A model generated the notes under the pieces. It ran no database searches and was not told the DNA's origin. It saw only the letters and a list, made by a program, of their open reading frames with translations. A program made the position numbers and the translations under genes. Of a stretch of DNA of 64,000 nucleotides, positions 25,633 through 39,300 are shown in pieces. Numbering within the stretch: the first letter of the stretch is position 1; each line of letters opens with the position of its first letter. The DNA comes from Himantopus leucocephalus (lineage: Eukaryota; Chordata; Aves; Charadriiformes; Recurvirostridae): contig RSEF01000001.1 of the NCBI GenBank assembly GCA_003993805.1, forward strand, positions 59,856,300 through 59,920,299, in the 5' to 3' direction.

Positions 25633-27085
25633 GTAATAAAGGTATACTTCTGCATTGATGTGACAAAGTAAAATGCTGCATGCCAACAACTTGGGCCAAG
25701 TGAGTCTGTCTTTTTTTTTGTATGTATCTCACTTACTTTGAAACTGTTGATAATTTTTTTTTTTTTAGTGATAACTTAAAGTTGTATCCCATATCAGATC
25801 TTGCTTGTCATTTAGAAGTCTGGTTATATGTATGTCCAGGCTAAAAAAAGTACAAAAATGGTGGTGGGGTGTGTGTGTGTGTGCATGTGAGAAAGTGTGT
25901 AAATAGGTGTATTGTAGATCTCCTCAAATAAATTACATTAGAAATTGCAGTTAAAGGTTGTCCATAAAGGGCAAATTCTGTTAAAATCAGTGTTGCTCCC
26001 ATTGTAATGTGAAGGAAGCAATTCAGGCCCCCTCCTTCTTTTTCTGTAAAGTGGAAGTGTGAGGATGGTGGAGGAGAAATGGCATTGAGTGCAGCGTGGA
26101 AAATGTGGAAAAACGATTAAAAGTAACAAAGGGCTCCTGAGAGAAAACTATGACTAGTAAAGCGAAGGATAACAAAGGTGATATTGTTAAAAATTGAGAA
26201 ATAATTCTAACAGTTATGTAGGTGACAATGATAACATGATTCGTAGTGAAAGAGAAAAGGCAGAAGATTACAGTAAATATTTTTGGGGGTTTTTTTTTAG
26301 GTAGAAGTGAGATTACGTTATAGTGTCTTGCAGGTGACTTAAGTACTTAAAATCTAGAAGTTACAAGGAAGATACTAAAGAGTCCATGGTAGACATTTCT
26401 TAACAAAGACTATAAGCAGGTCTTTGTATGTATGTATAATGCAATTATGCCTTGATACAGTCTTTTTCTTAAGTAACGAATAACTCCGCCTCCCTCTCCC
26501 CCCTCCCCCCCGAAACCGTTTATCAAGAAAACATTAAGTTGATTAAAAAGCTTTTTAAAGCTTTTGAAAGGGAGAGGGGCAGGAAGCATGCTCCAAGTAA
26601 AATTTCTTTATGATTTATATTGTGAAGCAGTTACTTTTGTTAACTTTTAGAGCATAGAAAGGATGACTCTTACAGTCATCTGAATAATTTACTTTGTGGG
26701 ACCCACTCAAACAGTCTGCTGTTGCACAGCAAAATCTGAAGTTGTACATTTAGAAACCATCCATTATAGAACATACCTGCTTAACAGGAAGCCCTACTCT
26801 GGAATAACGTAGGGGTCATAGAGACAAAAAAAAAATGAGCTAAAGTCCCCAATAGAAAGTTAATGCGGAGGGGATGAAATTCTGTTGGATACAGAGGAAG
26901 AGTAAGGAAGTCATACACTTCACTCTATTAATCTGCCTTAGTTATACTGATGATGTGAATTCTGCATCAATACAGGTTACGCTCCTGTTGCCCGTAGGGG
27001 TTTTTGGGGGGGGATGTTGGTTTTGTGGTTTGTTTTTTTGGTTTGGTGGGGTTTTTTGTTGGTTGGTTGGTTGTTTTTTTTTTTT

Positions 27086-27095
27086 NNNNNNNNNN
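27086..27095. other. Assembly gap, ten N
   Basis: Ten Ns flanked on both sides by T runs. The gap length is probably nominal. Confidence 0.95.
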
Positions 27096-27182
27096 TTTTT
27101 TTTTTTTTTCCTTGAAAAATTAGGAAGGGTGCTGGGAAAAGGCACAAAAATGACCATGACTCAAGAACACAGAAAAGTTAAA

Positions 27183-27780
27183 CCGATAGTGTAGGTTGGA
27201 AGGGGCCTCTGGAGGTCATCTAGTCTGACATCTTCAAAGGAGGGTGACTTCAAAATTAGACCAGGTTGCTCCGGGGTTTGTCAAGGTGAGGTTTGAAAAT
27301 TGGCAAGGGTGGAGACTCCACAACCACTCTGGACAAACTGTTTCAGTGTTTGACCATTGAAGAAGTCAGTGAAGAACTAACTGTTCTCTGTATCTATCTG
27401 GACTTTCTCTTGCGGCAAGCTGTATCTGTTTCCTCTTGTCAGTGTACTGTGTATCTGTGAAAACAGTCTGGCTTTGTCTTCTCTCTGAATGCCAATTAGG
27501 CTGTTGAAGAGAGCAATTCGTTCTCCTCACTTAGCCATCTATTCTTCGTGCTACACAAATTCAGCTCGCTAGTCCCATATCATCTGTCATGTTCTACAGC
27601 CCTCAGGGATCTTGGTGGTCCTCCACTGGACCTGCTTATCAATCTCTCTTTTGCAGTCAGGGTCCCAAAAGTGGATGTACCATACTTCAGATAAGCTTCA
27701 CAGGTGCCAAGCAGAGTGGAATGATCATTTCCTTTGATCTGCAGGCTATGCTTTTGCATATGCAGCCCAGTCTTGAGTTT
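27183..27780 (-). mobile_element. CR1 LINE 3' fragment, antisense
   Basis: Read on the plus strand it begins with the familiar reverse-oriented CR1 tail (GTTGGAAGGGGCCTCTGGAG, near 27194). It continues through the 'gagactccacaacc', 'tctggctttgtc' and 'ggtggtcctccactggacc' segments that mark the CR1 3' region, all on the opposite strand. It is diverged throughout and has no intact frame. A gapped poly-G lies about 90 bases downstream. Subfamily assignment would need a repeat library. Confidence 0.85.
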
Positions 27781-30666
27781 TAAAAGAAAGAATTGGTATA
27801 AGGCAGTAATTCAATTGAATATGTTCCTTTAGAAAGTAAAAATGACTACTAAAACAGGCTCTCCAATCTGGGGGGGGNGGGGGGGGGGGGGGGAGTAATG
27901 GGAAGCTGGAGGCAGACCAACTAATATTTAAAAATGGTGCTTTTTTTGTTGGGTTGGTGTTTGGTTTTTTTTTACTACACTGTGAGTGAGTAAAGGAAGC
28001 ATTGATTTTTTTTTTTTCTTTCTTTGTGTTTTGTCTCTTTCCAAAAAGACATCTAATCTTGAAGACAGGCTTAACAGAGTGGCCAACGTATGCCACGTAT
28101 ATGGCATATAGATTTGGAACAGCTGATGTATGACTTGCCCACTGTGCCAACTCTGCAGCTGGGTTACATGGGATAATGCTGGCATGAAGTCTTCCATGTA
28201 ATCTTAATTTTCTGGTTACTGCATACAGTTACTTAGTATGGACTGTTACAACCTTTATCACTACTTTGACTCCAATCTGGTTACACATTTAGCCTAACCA
28301 TGCCCAGGCTTATATTAATGTGGTGAGACCCTGCAAAAGTTGTCTAGATCTTCTGCCTAAGAATAATTTCTGGACTGTCTCATCTTGTGGCTGTTAGGCA
28401 GATAAGATATTTAGATGATGAAGTCAAGAAAGTTAGCCAGCTTTGTGTTAGGCAAGTTTCTGGTTTCAGCAAAGGGATGCCTAAGGACATTTAATGGTCT
28501 GATAAGACTAGAAATGGTTCTTTTTGTTGTCATGCTTTACAGTGTCTTCCTTAGTTCTAGCAGTTTGGTATTTTTCACAAGACATGCTCCAGTGATTCTG
28601 GATACTTTTGTTGTTGCCCCCCGCCCCCTCTCTTCTGAAGGAACAGTGGGCAAGGCTTAACCTTTGTGCAGCAAAACTTGTAACTATTGAATGAAAACTC
28701 TTATGGTCAAGAAAAGTAAAGTACCTAATAATATTCAGTCATCCTAGTGGTGTGTAGCCAGTGACATTATCTTCTTTCTGTTTACAATTTTACTTCTCTT
28801 TTGTTGTGGGTCTTTTTCTTAATTTGTGGTCAGACCTGCCCTAAAATTTCACCTTAGGTGATGTTTTCCTTTTGCACTTAAATCTGCTGTTTGTTTTGTT
28901 GTGTTTTGGTTTTTGTGTTTGGTTTGGTTTTTTTAATCAAAGCAGACAATATTTAAAGCTGTGAACAGTATGACTTCTGTACTGCCTTGTTTTAGAACTT
29001 AAATGACATTATGATCAGTCACAAGCATAGCTATCAGTTGCAGTATAAGCCTGCACTCTGTACTTGTGTGTTGAGGTGGGAGGAGAGGAGGTCCCTTGTG
29101 TTCTCCATCAGCAACCTCATAGAAGGAAGGGTGAAGCCTTGTTTAGCTATTCTGAATAGATCTGAACTCTACTTAGGAAAGATTTAATCTATGCTGCAAA
29201 CAATGAATATATTACCTTTACTGAAAATAGTTATACTCATGAAGCTTTCCAGCTTTGGTTGAGGTAGAGCATCAGCAACTTCCAGTTTATGCAGTTGCTG
29301 TCATTATGGGGCGAGGAAGGGGAAATTATGAAACTCTGTCCCACCTGAATTTGCTATAACAAGATTTAATGGAAAAAGAATTCTGAAGATGCTGTAGCCT
29401 AGGATTTTGTGCTGACTGTCCTAATGGCATCTATTACGTGTTTGACAGCAGCAGGAAGAATGAAACTAATGTCTCATGATCTAGTTCTCAAAGTGAGAAA
29501 GCTGTAGAATTGCATCCGATTTCTTCCATTGGCTAGGATAAATGGAGTATCATGCATGCCAGCACAAGAGCTGCCTGTGTGTTCCAGGAAGCATTGCTAA
29601 CAGTATAAGGCAAATTTTGTAAATAACTTGCATTCTCCAGGTTAGGAAATTATCAGCTAGTTCAATAATGGAGGAGAGGCATTGTAAAACCGAGTCCAAG
29701 ACCGTTCATTTGGCACAGAAAATCTAGCTGTTATGGGAACTATCAAAGTTAAAATGTTAAAACTTAATTTCAGTGCCACTTAAAATAGATGATGCAGGCT
29801 CTCAGTTGGTTTGAACATGCCATCATTATTTCAAACCTAGTATGGGAGGGGAGCTTCCTCTAGGGGGAAGGCTTTGCTTCCGTCTTCTAAAGAGAAGTGA
29901 TTGTTTCTAACAAAGAACCAGCATTCATTTAACAAGGATGTTGGAACAACAGCCTACAGAATAATGAAAGTGGTTTAATGAATGCAAACTTGATAAAAGG
30001 ACTGGCTGATACTTGAGCTGGGAAAAGCTAACATTACTTATCCCTTAATAGCTACAGTGCTGTTTGTATGCAAAATCTGACCGATTTTTAATCTTTAAGC
30101 AGAGTTGTTATTATTTTTTTAAAATCTCAAGCCTGTTAATGAAAGCAGCATGTACCCCTGATTTACTAGTCCCTCTTTGCTGCTGACTTTCCCTAGAGGA
30201 AGATGGAAGCGCTTTGGTGATCAGTACTCTAGTTATGGTAAAATGGAAGAGAAACTTTTCTTTGCAAACAGCTGTGGTAATTAACTATTCTGTTCAAATG
30301 CAGCATATGTAGTAGTTTGGAAATTGTTGATAGGATCTTCTGCACACATTGAAGGATTGCTGTGATACTGCTGCATGTAGCTTCTGCATCATTTGGGAAG
30401 GCCATCATACTGTTAGCAGCAGCCTTCTCTGAGAATTGTGCACTTTGAAAACAAGATGGAAATTCTCAGGATTCGTTGACTAGTTTAAAAAAAAAAATGT
30501 TAATGCCTGTGCTCAAGCTTGTAGCTTCAGTTGGTTCTGAGTCATAAAGTCAGCCTAGAATTGTTTGAGTTTTGAGAAGAAACCATTTGGGTGTCCAACA
30601 CCACTGTCATGATTGTCAAGAAGGCTGGTCCAGGCAAAGTGTCTGCACAGGTGCTGAAGTCAGTGA

Positions 30667-30712
30667 GTACTGTCAACCCGAGTCAATACTGTCAACCTGA
30701 ACTCACAGTACT
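30667..30712. repeat. Short direct repeat inside an inverted repeat
   Basis: TACTGTCAACC occurs at 30668-30678 and 30687-30697. AGTACTGT at 30667-30674 is the reverse complement of ACAGTACT at 30705-30712, so the segment could fold as a hairpin. Confidence 0.7.
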
Positions 30713-31740
30713 ATTATGTTAAGAAGTGTTCCTAGTGCTCTGGCACTTTAGCATAAATGGATTAGGTCTACCCAAAAACACAACCACCATGTAATTCTAA
30801 AATTATAGGGTATATCTAACATGAAAGGCCAAACGCATAAAGTGGCAGCATCTACTTCCCAGACCTCTTTTGCGTTATGCTGTGCCTTATGACTAGTCAG
30901 ACGCTTACATGCAAATGTATCGCGGTCTGGATATAATGTCAAGAGATTTCACTAAACTTTTGCATCTGGGTACCAGTTATGGGAGTGAGAAGGTTTCTGT
31001 GGACACCTAACTAAGCAGATACTTCTAAGCTTTATAGCTTGTCCAAAGAATTGCTTCATGATTTGCAATAGTTCCATGGAATAGAGATGAGCTATCATTG
31101 TAGAAATTAGATGGAACAAAACTGTAGTGGTGGTATTTCTCATTCATATAATACGAAATTTGGATATGAGAATCAGTGTTTGTTATTAGTTGTTTCCCTG
31201 CAGAACTGGGCCAGGCTTCTTATTTGAGTCAAAATCTGGAAATGATACTGATTCGCTGAAGCGCTCTTCACCCCAGTCCGTTTTATAGGTTAAGTAAGCC
31301 TCTACATACAATATTAAATTTTCATTAATTTGTAACCATTATCGAGCTAGTACAGCCCACGTAATCTGTGTCCTTTGGTGAAGCACAAGGATAATTTTGA
31401 ATTGGACTTTGCTTTTGATGTATTAAACATACAAAGAAAATGACATTTTAGGGGGTTTGGTTCCTTAAAAGTATACCACAAAATATTAGTTTTTATTACG
31501 TGGCTAAAGTAGTTCCAAAGACACTTTCTCTAAAGCAGCCAAACCATTTGTTGGTAACTTGGAGAAAGAAAGGAGGCATTTGCTGTGAGTTTCTTACGCT
31601 TCCGGAATTTAGCATCGGTTAGTTTTCAAGGATAGGATTCACTTCACAGGCATAGTCATGTATAGCCATTTTAGATGCTCTAGGATGTGACTTCTGCATC
31701 TCAGCTGTGGTTCCAGAACGGCACTGGTCTCCTCTAGGTC

Positions 31741-31762
31741 TTGCATCATGCTTGCATCATGC
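31741..31762. repeat. Tandem 11-mer, two copies
   Basis: TTGCATCATGC is repeated head to tail at 31741-31751 and 31752-31762. The last bases run into an ATGCAAAT octamer. Confidence 0.8.
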
Positions 31763-33109
31763 AAATTCTAGAGCATCAAAACCAGCGCTAGTTGCCTCTG
31801 CCTAACTATTGAGTGTCATCCTGTGTGTTTATAAGTTCCTTGAACTTTTACATTTATCACAGGTTACTATAACCTCTGTCTCTGCATTCTGCTGTCCTTA
31901 AAGTTGGAAGGTCTGAGCACTTCAGAACTCTTCAGGTAAAACATGGCATTGTACTTTGCTTAAACTAAGATGCACATGTTCAGATAATGGAGCACGATTA
32001 GCTCCATTTTTCCCCATCGAGATGTACCACTTTCTCTGTTCTGTGCTCTGATAAATTTAAATGATTTGATATAGGAAATGGATTCTAGAAGCACTGTCTA
32101 AAATTTTTGATGATTGGTATTTTCTGGAAACTTTTCATAGGAGAAGCATTCTAATTAATCCTCAGCAAAAATGCTGAAACACTGAAATAGATCTTTTTGC
32201 TTTGATTATTTGGGTGTTTTGGTCATGCTTATTTCAGTACACTTGTGAAAAAAAGACTATGGCATTTGGAATGAACTTGTAACTTGTGGAATTTTCTTAG
32301 GAGCAATGAATTTATTAATGAAAACTTCTGCTCATCAAAATTAATTCAGTATCTGAATAACATTCTTAAATTACAGGGAAGTCCCTTACTTGGTAAAATG
32401 TGTTGCACAGTGTTAAAATGGCCCTAAGATCAAGAATTAAACCCAGAGTATTCGGAATCAGTGTTAAGCTTCACAGAAAATCATGACAGACTGCAGGAAT
32501 TCATAATTTGACAGTGATCTAACCTTACCTTTTCCCTCAAATAATACCATATAATCTTACAAGAAAAGCATTTTGGGTAGTTTTGTTCCAGAATTGTATA
32601 ATGCGTATTTCCATGTGTATTGGAAATCTTTCTCTCATTCTTTATTTTACTTGAAAAGCAATGATTTTTATGTGAGGTGTAGATTTTAAGAATATGAAAT
32701 AAGTTCCATATCCATTGTGAACTTGAAATATATTGTCGACTTAAAAAGCATAAACTAGATAAAAGCTGTCTTTTCAAAATAAATTTATTTGCTTTTGTAT
32801 CTACTTACATGTGTTACTAAGTTTTTCAATTATATCTGCTGACTACCTGAAGCTTTTTTCCTAAGAAAATGCAAGAGGGAAGACTCTTCTAGATCATTTT
32901 GTCACAATTCCTGACTTTTGGTAGTAGAGTTTACAGAAAAAGACTCCTGAGGCAGGAGATAATGCTGATTTGACAGGGCTAAATTGTTGATCAGTAGTGG
33001 AATTGAAATGGAAATAAGATCATCTTCAGCACCAGTCTGGTTCTGTATTCTCCAGGTCATAGTACCTTGTGCCTAAAGGTAATGACACATCCTCCTCCAT
33101 GATTTGTCA

Positions 33110-33151
33110 TTGTGCACATGCATGCACGTGCATGCGCACACACACACACAG
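33110..33151. repeat. Alternating CA/TG/GC simple repeat
   Basis: Alternating purine-pyrimidine sequence (GCACATGCATGCACGTGCAT then a short CA run), of a type able to adopt Z-DNA. It is in an intron and has no other visible role. Confidence 0.8.
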
Positions 33152-36100
33152 TGGGTAGAAAACAAGTATTAGAGTAATCCCAAAGTTTTATTTTGGGGTT
33201 CTCCCTGCTCCCTTGCGACTTCATGTGATTGTAAGGAACAGTCATTTGGCAACTTCTTTGGCAAAAGCCGTATGTGTCCATAGGGATACATGTGTCTTGT
33301 CCTGCTGGCAAACAGGCAGATCTTGCCTTGAAACTCTAGTTGTCCAGCAAGGCACAGAGAATTTGTTGCAACTACATTCTTGTCCCAAAGACTTCTGTTT
33401 TGTTCTCTCCTTTTTTTGCTTTCAGTGCTTCTCTGCTTTTACAGACTGCTGCATCTTTGCTAGTGAAGTTCTACTCTTGGCATATGGAGACTTTGAAATC
33501 TCCAGGCCTTTGGCCTTCACTGTACCTGGATCTAGTCTAAATCTTCACACATCCCCTCCAACTGACAGATGTTGAGAATGTATGTGACTCTACTCAGAGA
33601 TGAATTCAGTATGTATGCTGTCTGCTTCATCTTGCCTTCACTGCCTGGGTAACCTAAAAGATTATGAACTTTGCAGTATTATGGATCTTAGTGAGAAATT
33701 AAAGCCCTTCCTATGGAACCTCAGTTTTGAAGGAATCTTGAACAGAGACACTGAAAAAGCAGTTTCCAGAACAAGATGATCATGCCACAATCTGAACATT
33801 TTGACTTAATTTCTGGTGAGACTGCCTCTATGCCCCCCCTATGCCTAGCCTGGTTATTGATTAACTTTCTGGGAATTGAGACTTTTAGAAGGGAAGGAAG
33901 CCTGATGAACAAAATAGTTCCTTTTCCAGAATACCCTTTGGTGCCACATGTTTTGTTATTTTTTTAGGATTTGGTTCTTGGCATGAGAGACCATTACTTC
34001 CTTAGGTCCTTCTGTGCAGTGTTCTGACTATTCCACTACCCATATGACTTTGAGGCAGAGAAAAGGATCACACCCAATATAGGCAGTCTCTTGATACCTG
34101 TCTTAAGACATGTTTCAGATGTTCTTCAGGGTTACATTAAAGGATATCTTCTAGGATGGTCAGACTAAGGGCATGCATCACTCCCAAGCAACTGGTGTGG
34201 AGAGGATTATGAGATACTGCTTCAGACACAAAGAAATTACCTTTCTCTCCTACATGAGAGAGAATCTGCTTCAGCCCGTCTTTTGTTTCTTAACTGTCAG
34301 AATCAGAGAGGCAACCATGTGTTATCAAGACATACACCTATCTATTTCACGCCTTCAAACAGATTTTCTTACCTCAAGGATATACGTATATGGAGTTCCT
34401 CCCTGTTACTGTGCAGGTGCACACATTTTCTGGACAATGCCAGAGGCAAGGCCTGCTCCTGCTATCCCCAGACAATGCAGGAGGGCAGATTTTTATTTTT
34501 TAGGGCAGACGTGGTTTGAGTTCATTCCTTTATCACGAGTGGCACAAGCACCATGCTGCTTTTTCAAAGGTGGATCGGCTTGCTAGTACTTCTACTTTGT
34601 TCTCTTAGCTTAGAATATTGGGAAGCTTTTGGCAATAGAATGGACAGAAAAATAACAAGGGACGTTCCAGGATGAAGTTTTTGGAATGCTGCTGTAATAG
34701 ATCTTATCCCTCATATTTTCTCTATTTTTCCCAAATTACTTGGTAAGACAAAGCAAGTTGAGTAACTGCTGTGTTGTTTGACTGTCTATGGAAGGTCAGT
34801 TCTTCTCTACGTGGTGTTGAATTGCTGTTGTGTATTTTACCAGTCTGTTTCCTCTGCCTTAGTTGTGATGGCTTAATGAGATGTAAACATAGTCCCTGCC
34901 CTAGTAGCCTCGCAGCTTGAGTCCAAATCTTTAGATTGTCTCTTTTTTTTTGTGTGTGTGTGTGTATGTGGCTGCTAGTTTGAGGAGATGGAGAGGGAGA
35001 GTTATGGTAGGCATTTATATAGTTCATGTTGTGTTTTCACTGAGCGAGATCTCTAAGGAATTGCTCTTAATAAGTTTTCTTTCTTCTTGGTCACAGTACT
35101 TAATCCTATTTGGAAGGTTTCTCTTAATTTTTTTTTCTGAGCATTAGTTTCAAGTGCTGAGGCATCTGTACATATATTTGATATGAGAAGAGTCTTTAAC
35201 TTTTATCTGTGCTGAACCAAAACTTTATTGATGTTTTCTCAACTGTTGGTTTTCATTACCAAAAAACACAAACACTGTATCTATCCAAGAACTGTTTTGT
35301 TGAATATTGTATTGTGCCAAAGCTTGCAGAGGTGAATCAGTTAAGGATGGTCAGAGCTTCTCTGTTCAGTGAAAGCTGGATGCATTCTCTGGAGTATGTC
35401 TGTCATTAAATGTTTTTTCAGGGCAGCCCTTTGGAATTAGGTTAAATATGAAATGTTTAAAGAAAATACTGTGATGGGTAGAAAGATGATTCTCTTTAAG
35501 AACCTGACTAAATTACATCCTGAAAGTGGTCCACTGGTGCAGTGGACTTCTTCAAACATAAATTTGCAGCCATTTAGAAAAGTTTTATCAGTATTTGAAA
35601 TTTCTTGAGATGCAGATTTTCGCCATCTCTGGCTTCATTTTTTGACTTCCCAGTATTAAAGGAAGACAGAGGTTACTGATAGAGCTGGGATGGCTTAGTT
35701 TGGGACAGCTGGTGTATTCACTGTTGTTCAGCTGCACAGATTTTTACTTGCTTGACAACTTTCTGATTTTTTTTTCTGGTTTACAGTGATGCTTCAAAAC
35801 AAATCTTTTGCTAGTTTTGGTTTATCATTAAGTACCTCATGATGTTGATCAGCTCAGACATCTTTGTGGCAGTAAAATTGCCCTGATGAGCCAAAAGCAT
35901 GGGTTTTTTTTAACTTGTTTGTTGTTGAGCATGGGGAAAGGAGGGTGCACAGCTGTGTGTACAGGGAAGAAGAAACTGAGTTCAGAGTTTTGAGTATGTA
36001 GCCATACATGATGGAAAATGCATCTAGATAGCATAGCTCAAGGAACTTCATGTATAGGTAGACAAACACCACCACCCGCCCCACCACTCTCATCATCTGG

Positions 36101-36300
36101 TGGTAAAGTACATAAGCCGCTAATAGTTGTGGCTTGAGTAAATTGAAAATGAGCTGGAAATAACCGAAGCTGTGATTTCAACATTTTGCATCAACATTGC
36201 TTAAGGAGCCCATGTAACTTCCTGGTTCTAGCTACTTGTTCGAAGGCTTTGCCATCCTGTTCGTTACATTGGCACAGCAAGGAGCTGGATCAGAAAACTN

Positions 36301-36326
36301 GGGGGGGGGGGGGGGGGGGGGGGGGG
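36301..36326. repeat. Poly-G run preceded by an N
   Basis: A G run of 26 directly after an N at 36300. The true length is unknown. Confidence 0.85.
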
Positions 36327-39300
36327 AAGATGGTTCAATGGCTCACTGTGCTGTGTTTTACAAACTATTCTGCCGACACGGTAGAAGTGGCATAGGGTGA
36401 AAATGAGGGGCTGAGGAATATGGGTGTAGGATTGGTCACTGCAACAATGCACATTGGTCCTTAACTTCAGTGTCAACAATCCTGTAAATATGTGCGGTAA
36501 TATTTTTGATGGTTTTGGGGAAGTACCATATTTTACAAGGACAGAGGAAAATGAAGAATTCTTTGTTTCCAAGGGCATTACATGATTTTTGTGTGTTAAA
36601 GTTTTGCTTTTGGTTTGGAGGGGGTTGTAGTCTAATCTCATATTGAATTTGGAAAGTATTCTTATTGTGTTGGCTTTACAGAAAACTATGTCCGTGTAGA
36701 ATATGAGAAAGATCTATAAATACGTGGAAGTTGTGGTGTCATGTGAGGTGGTTCTTTCTCACATTCATTCAGTCTTACTGAATAAACACGCTTCTTTTTT
36801 CAAGTCTAACTTCTGTTGAAATGCTTCCTGCCTTAGGCCTGTCTCCCTTTCGTTTCCTCAGCTTACTCAAACACAATGCAGAACATGGAGAAAGCCACAA
36901 ACAGAGAAGCAAACCAGATATTTGTCTTTTCTTAAATTTGAGCATGTAGACAATCCTTCTTGGTTTTTTTTCCTTGGAGAAGTCCCAGGTCCTCTTAAAG
37001 GGTTCAGACTGAAGCAGGATTTTTTTTCAACCTCTTTAAGGAAGATCTTCCACGAAGTGCTGGCAGACCCTCTGTTGTAAAACCGTTTCTGCTTGAAAAA
37101 GAAGTGACTTAAACAGAAGACAGAAGAACTTAAACTGACTGAAATACTCAGATCTTCTGAAGCTACTGTAGCAGTAAGGCATTGGCCAACAGGATTCTGA
37201 GACAGAGTAAGAGGCTCTAAAGCTCATTGCTCACTCCTCCTATCAACCTTCATCATCTTTGCGCAGTTTCAAAGTGAACCAGGGTTGTGTCATGCCAGCA
37301 ATGTCAGCCCAGTTGCATCTCAGTTGAGAAGGAACTCTGATGGCTAGTTTTGGATCTCATGACTTAGAACCTGGTACTCTGGTCGTAGGCTGAACACGCT
37401 CCGACTGTGACAAAGGATCTCCACTGAACAAAGAAGTGTCTAGGAGGCCCCTTGTGAAGTCAGTATTTCAAATATGCATAAGCCTTCAAGTTAAAAAGAC
37501 TGCCTGAAAGAATAAACCGAGAGTCCTGCCGTCAGAGGACTTCTATCTCAAATTCTGCTCTACATGATAAAAAGAACTGAGAAGGACTAAATTTGGATCT
37601 TGCTGTGAAGCAAAAAATATACAGCTGCAGCAAAAAGGATACACACTGGATTGTCCCTTTCTTTAACTACTCTGAGATGGAGAGTGAGAAAATCCATCAA
37701 AGTCTGATTGACAAATTCAATGAGAAAAACAGCAGAGGAAGCAGTTTTCTGTCACTGTCATGTGAGGATTTTGCTCAAATATGCTAAGCAGAATTTGTTT
37801 CTCTCTATTAGCATTTTGGAGAGAATATCCTGATACTGTCCATGAGAAAGCATAGCTGCCTCCAGCTCTGATGTAGTTCCAGAGAGAAATATTTGGCAGG
37901 AGAGGGTATGTCATCCCTATCAAACTATTCAGTATTCAAAAAAACAACAAAACAACTTTGATAAGGAAATCTCTACAAAAGAGGAAAAGCATACTACTCA
38001 TCCAGTCTGAGATACAATCCTTATTCAGTATCATTCTTTTCATAATAATAAAAAAAAAAACTTTGTGTTTGGGATGAAGGCTTCTTCCAGGTAAAACTTA
38101 AAGACTGCTAGGTATTATAATTATGCTGTTCATTCAAAATAAGATTGTTTATCCCTCCGTAAGATGGATATGCTGATACAGAAAGAAGACCTATTGCCAA
38201 CCTCCCTCGTAAACATAATTAAAAAGTGGGTTTTTTCTTTTTTCAAGGGTTGCCTGTGACTTACACTATTGTAGCAATGTTCACTGTTACAACCACTTCA
38301 TTTGTTGGACCAATACTAGCATGTATTAGTAATCCAGCATCTGGTAAAAGGTGGGGAAAAATTTAACTGTTAATCTAGGTTCAATGCCAGAAAAGAATTC
38401 TTGGTTTCTGTATTTATAGTTAAGTCAGTTTAACACCAGTTCATTGCCATCATGATACCTACAAGGTCTTGCCATTTGAGGAAAAGTACTATGAGCATTT
38501 TAGGAGGTTGGCAGTATTGCTGGTTAACTTAATGTCATCCTATTGGATGGCTTCTTTTTGAAGTCTTTTTTTGTATCACAATGTCACAGCTATACAGTAG
38601 AGTGTTCTGTTAACAGTTTTCTCATAGATGGGCATGGGGCATGTCTTTTAACACTACCCTGGCACATTCAATCTTAAATACTCACAGAAGACTTCACAGA
38701 AATTTGCCTTATTTCAAGGGAGAAAATAGAACTTATAGTGAAGATTTGTCATCTCAAAGCAAATAGTTTAAAGTGTCCCTTCAAGGATCAATAGTTTGTT
38801 GTGCAGTTTTCATTGGAGTTGTACACAATTTTAAAGAAGCTTGTAACAGCTTCCAAAGAAGATGGTTTAGAAGGATTCTCAGGAGGTTATCCAGTTGAAT
38901 AGCTTCTGCTACTCTTTCTTCAGTGTTCTATTATTTAGAGGAAAACTTCCCCAAGAAGGTCACATGGTGACAAATGAATATGACCTGGTTAATATTCACC
39001 TTTTGGTTACATAAAGAAGATAGTTTTATAATCACAAAGGCAAATTTGGAGAGAGATGGTCACACATACAGAGTCCTCAGGAGAGTCTGGAGTTAGTCCG
39101 CAAAATGATCAGGAAACAGCTCAGCTATGTTATGTGCCAGCACATGAAGAAAGACTATATATTGATGTTTTCAGTCATTCAAAGAGAAATTTAGCCTTTG
39201 ATTTTGGGGATAATGTGAAACTGCAGTCCTTTCTGTACAGGAAGGCAAGCAAACAAGCATTGTGACTTGCTGGTTCACCAGGCAAAAGTCAGCCTGTGGA

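Larger units (their letters stand above)
24400..27182 (+). other. ATF7IP: ATF7IP intron 1, third part
   Basis: Intron-like sequence with short unrecognised open frames. It includes a gapped poly-G at 25571-25623, a TG run near 25866-25882, and a T/G-rich stretch at 26998-27110 with a ten-N gap at 27086-27095. Confidence 0.6.

Noticed and set aside
34173..34586. 137-codon open frame in central intron
   Set aside because: No recognisable domain; a second frame overlaps it on the same strand; consistent with chance or with old repeat decay.
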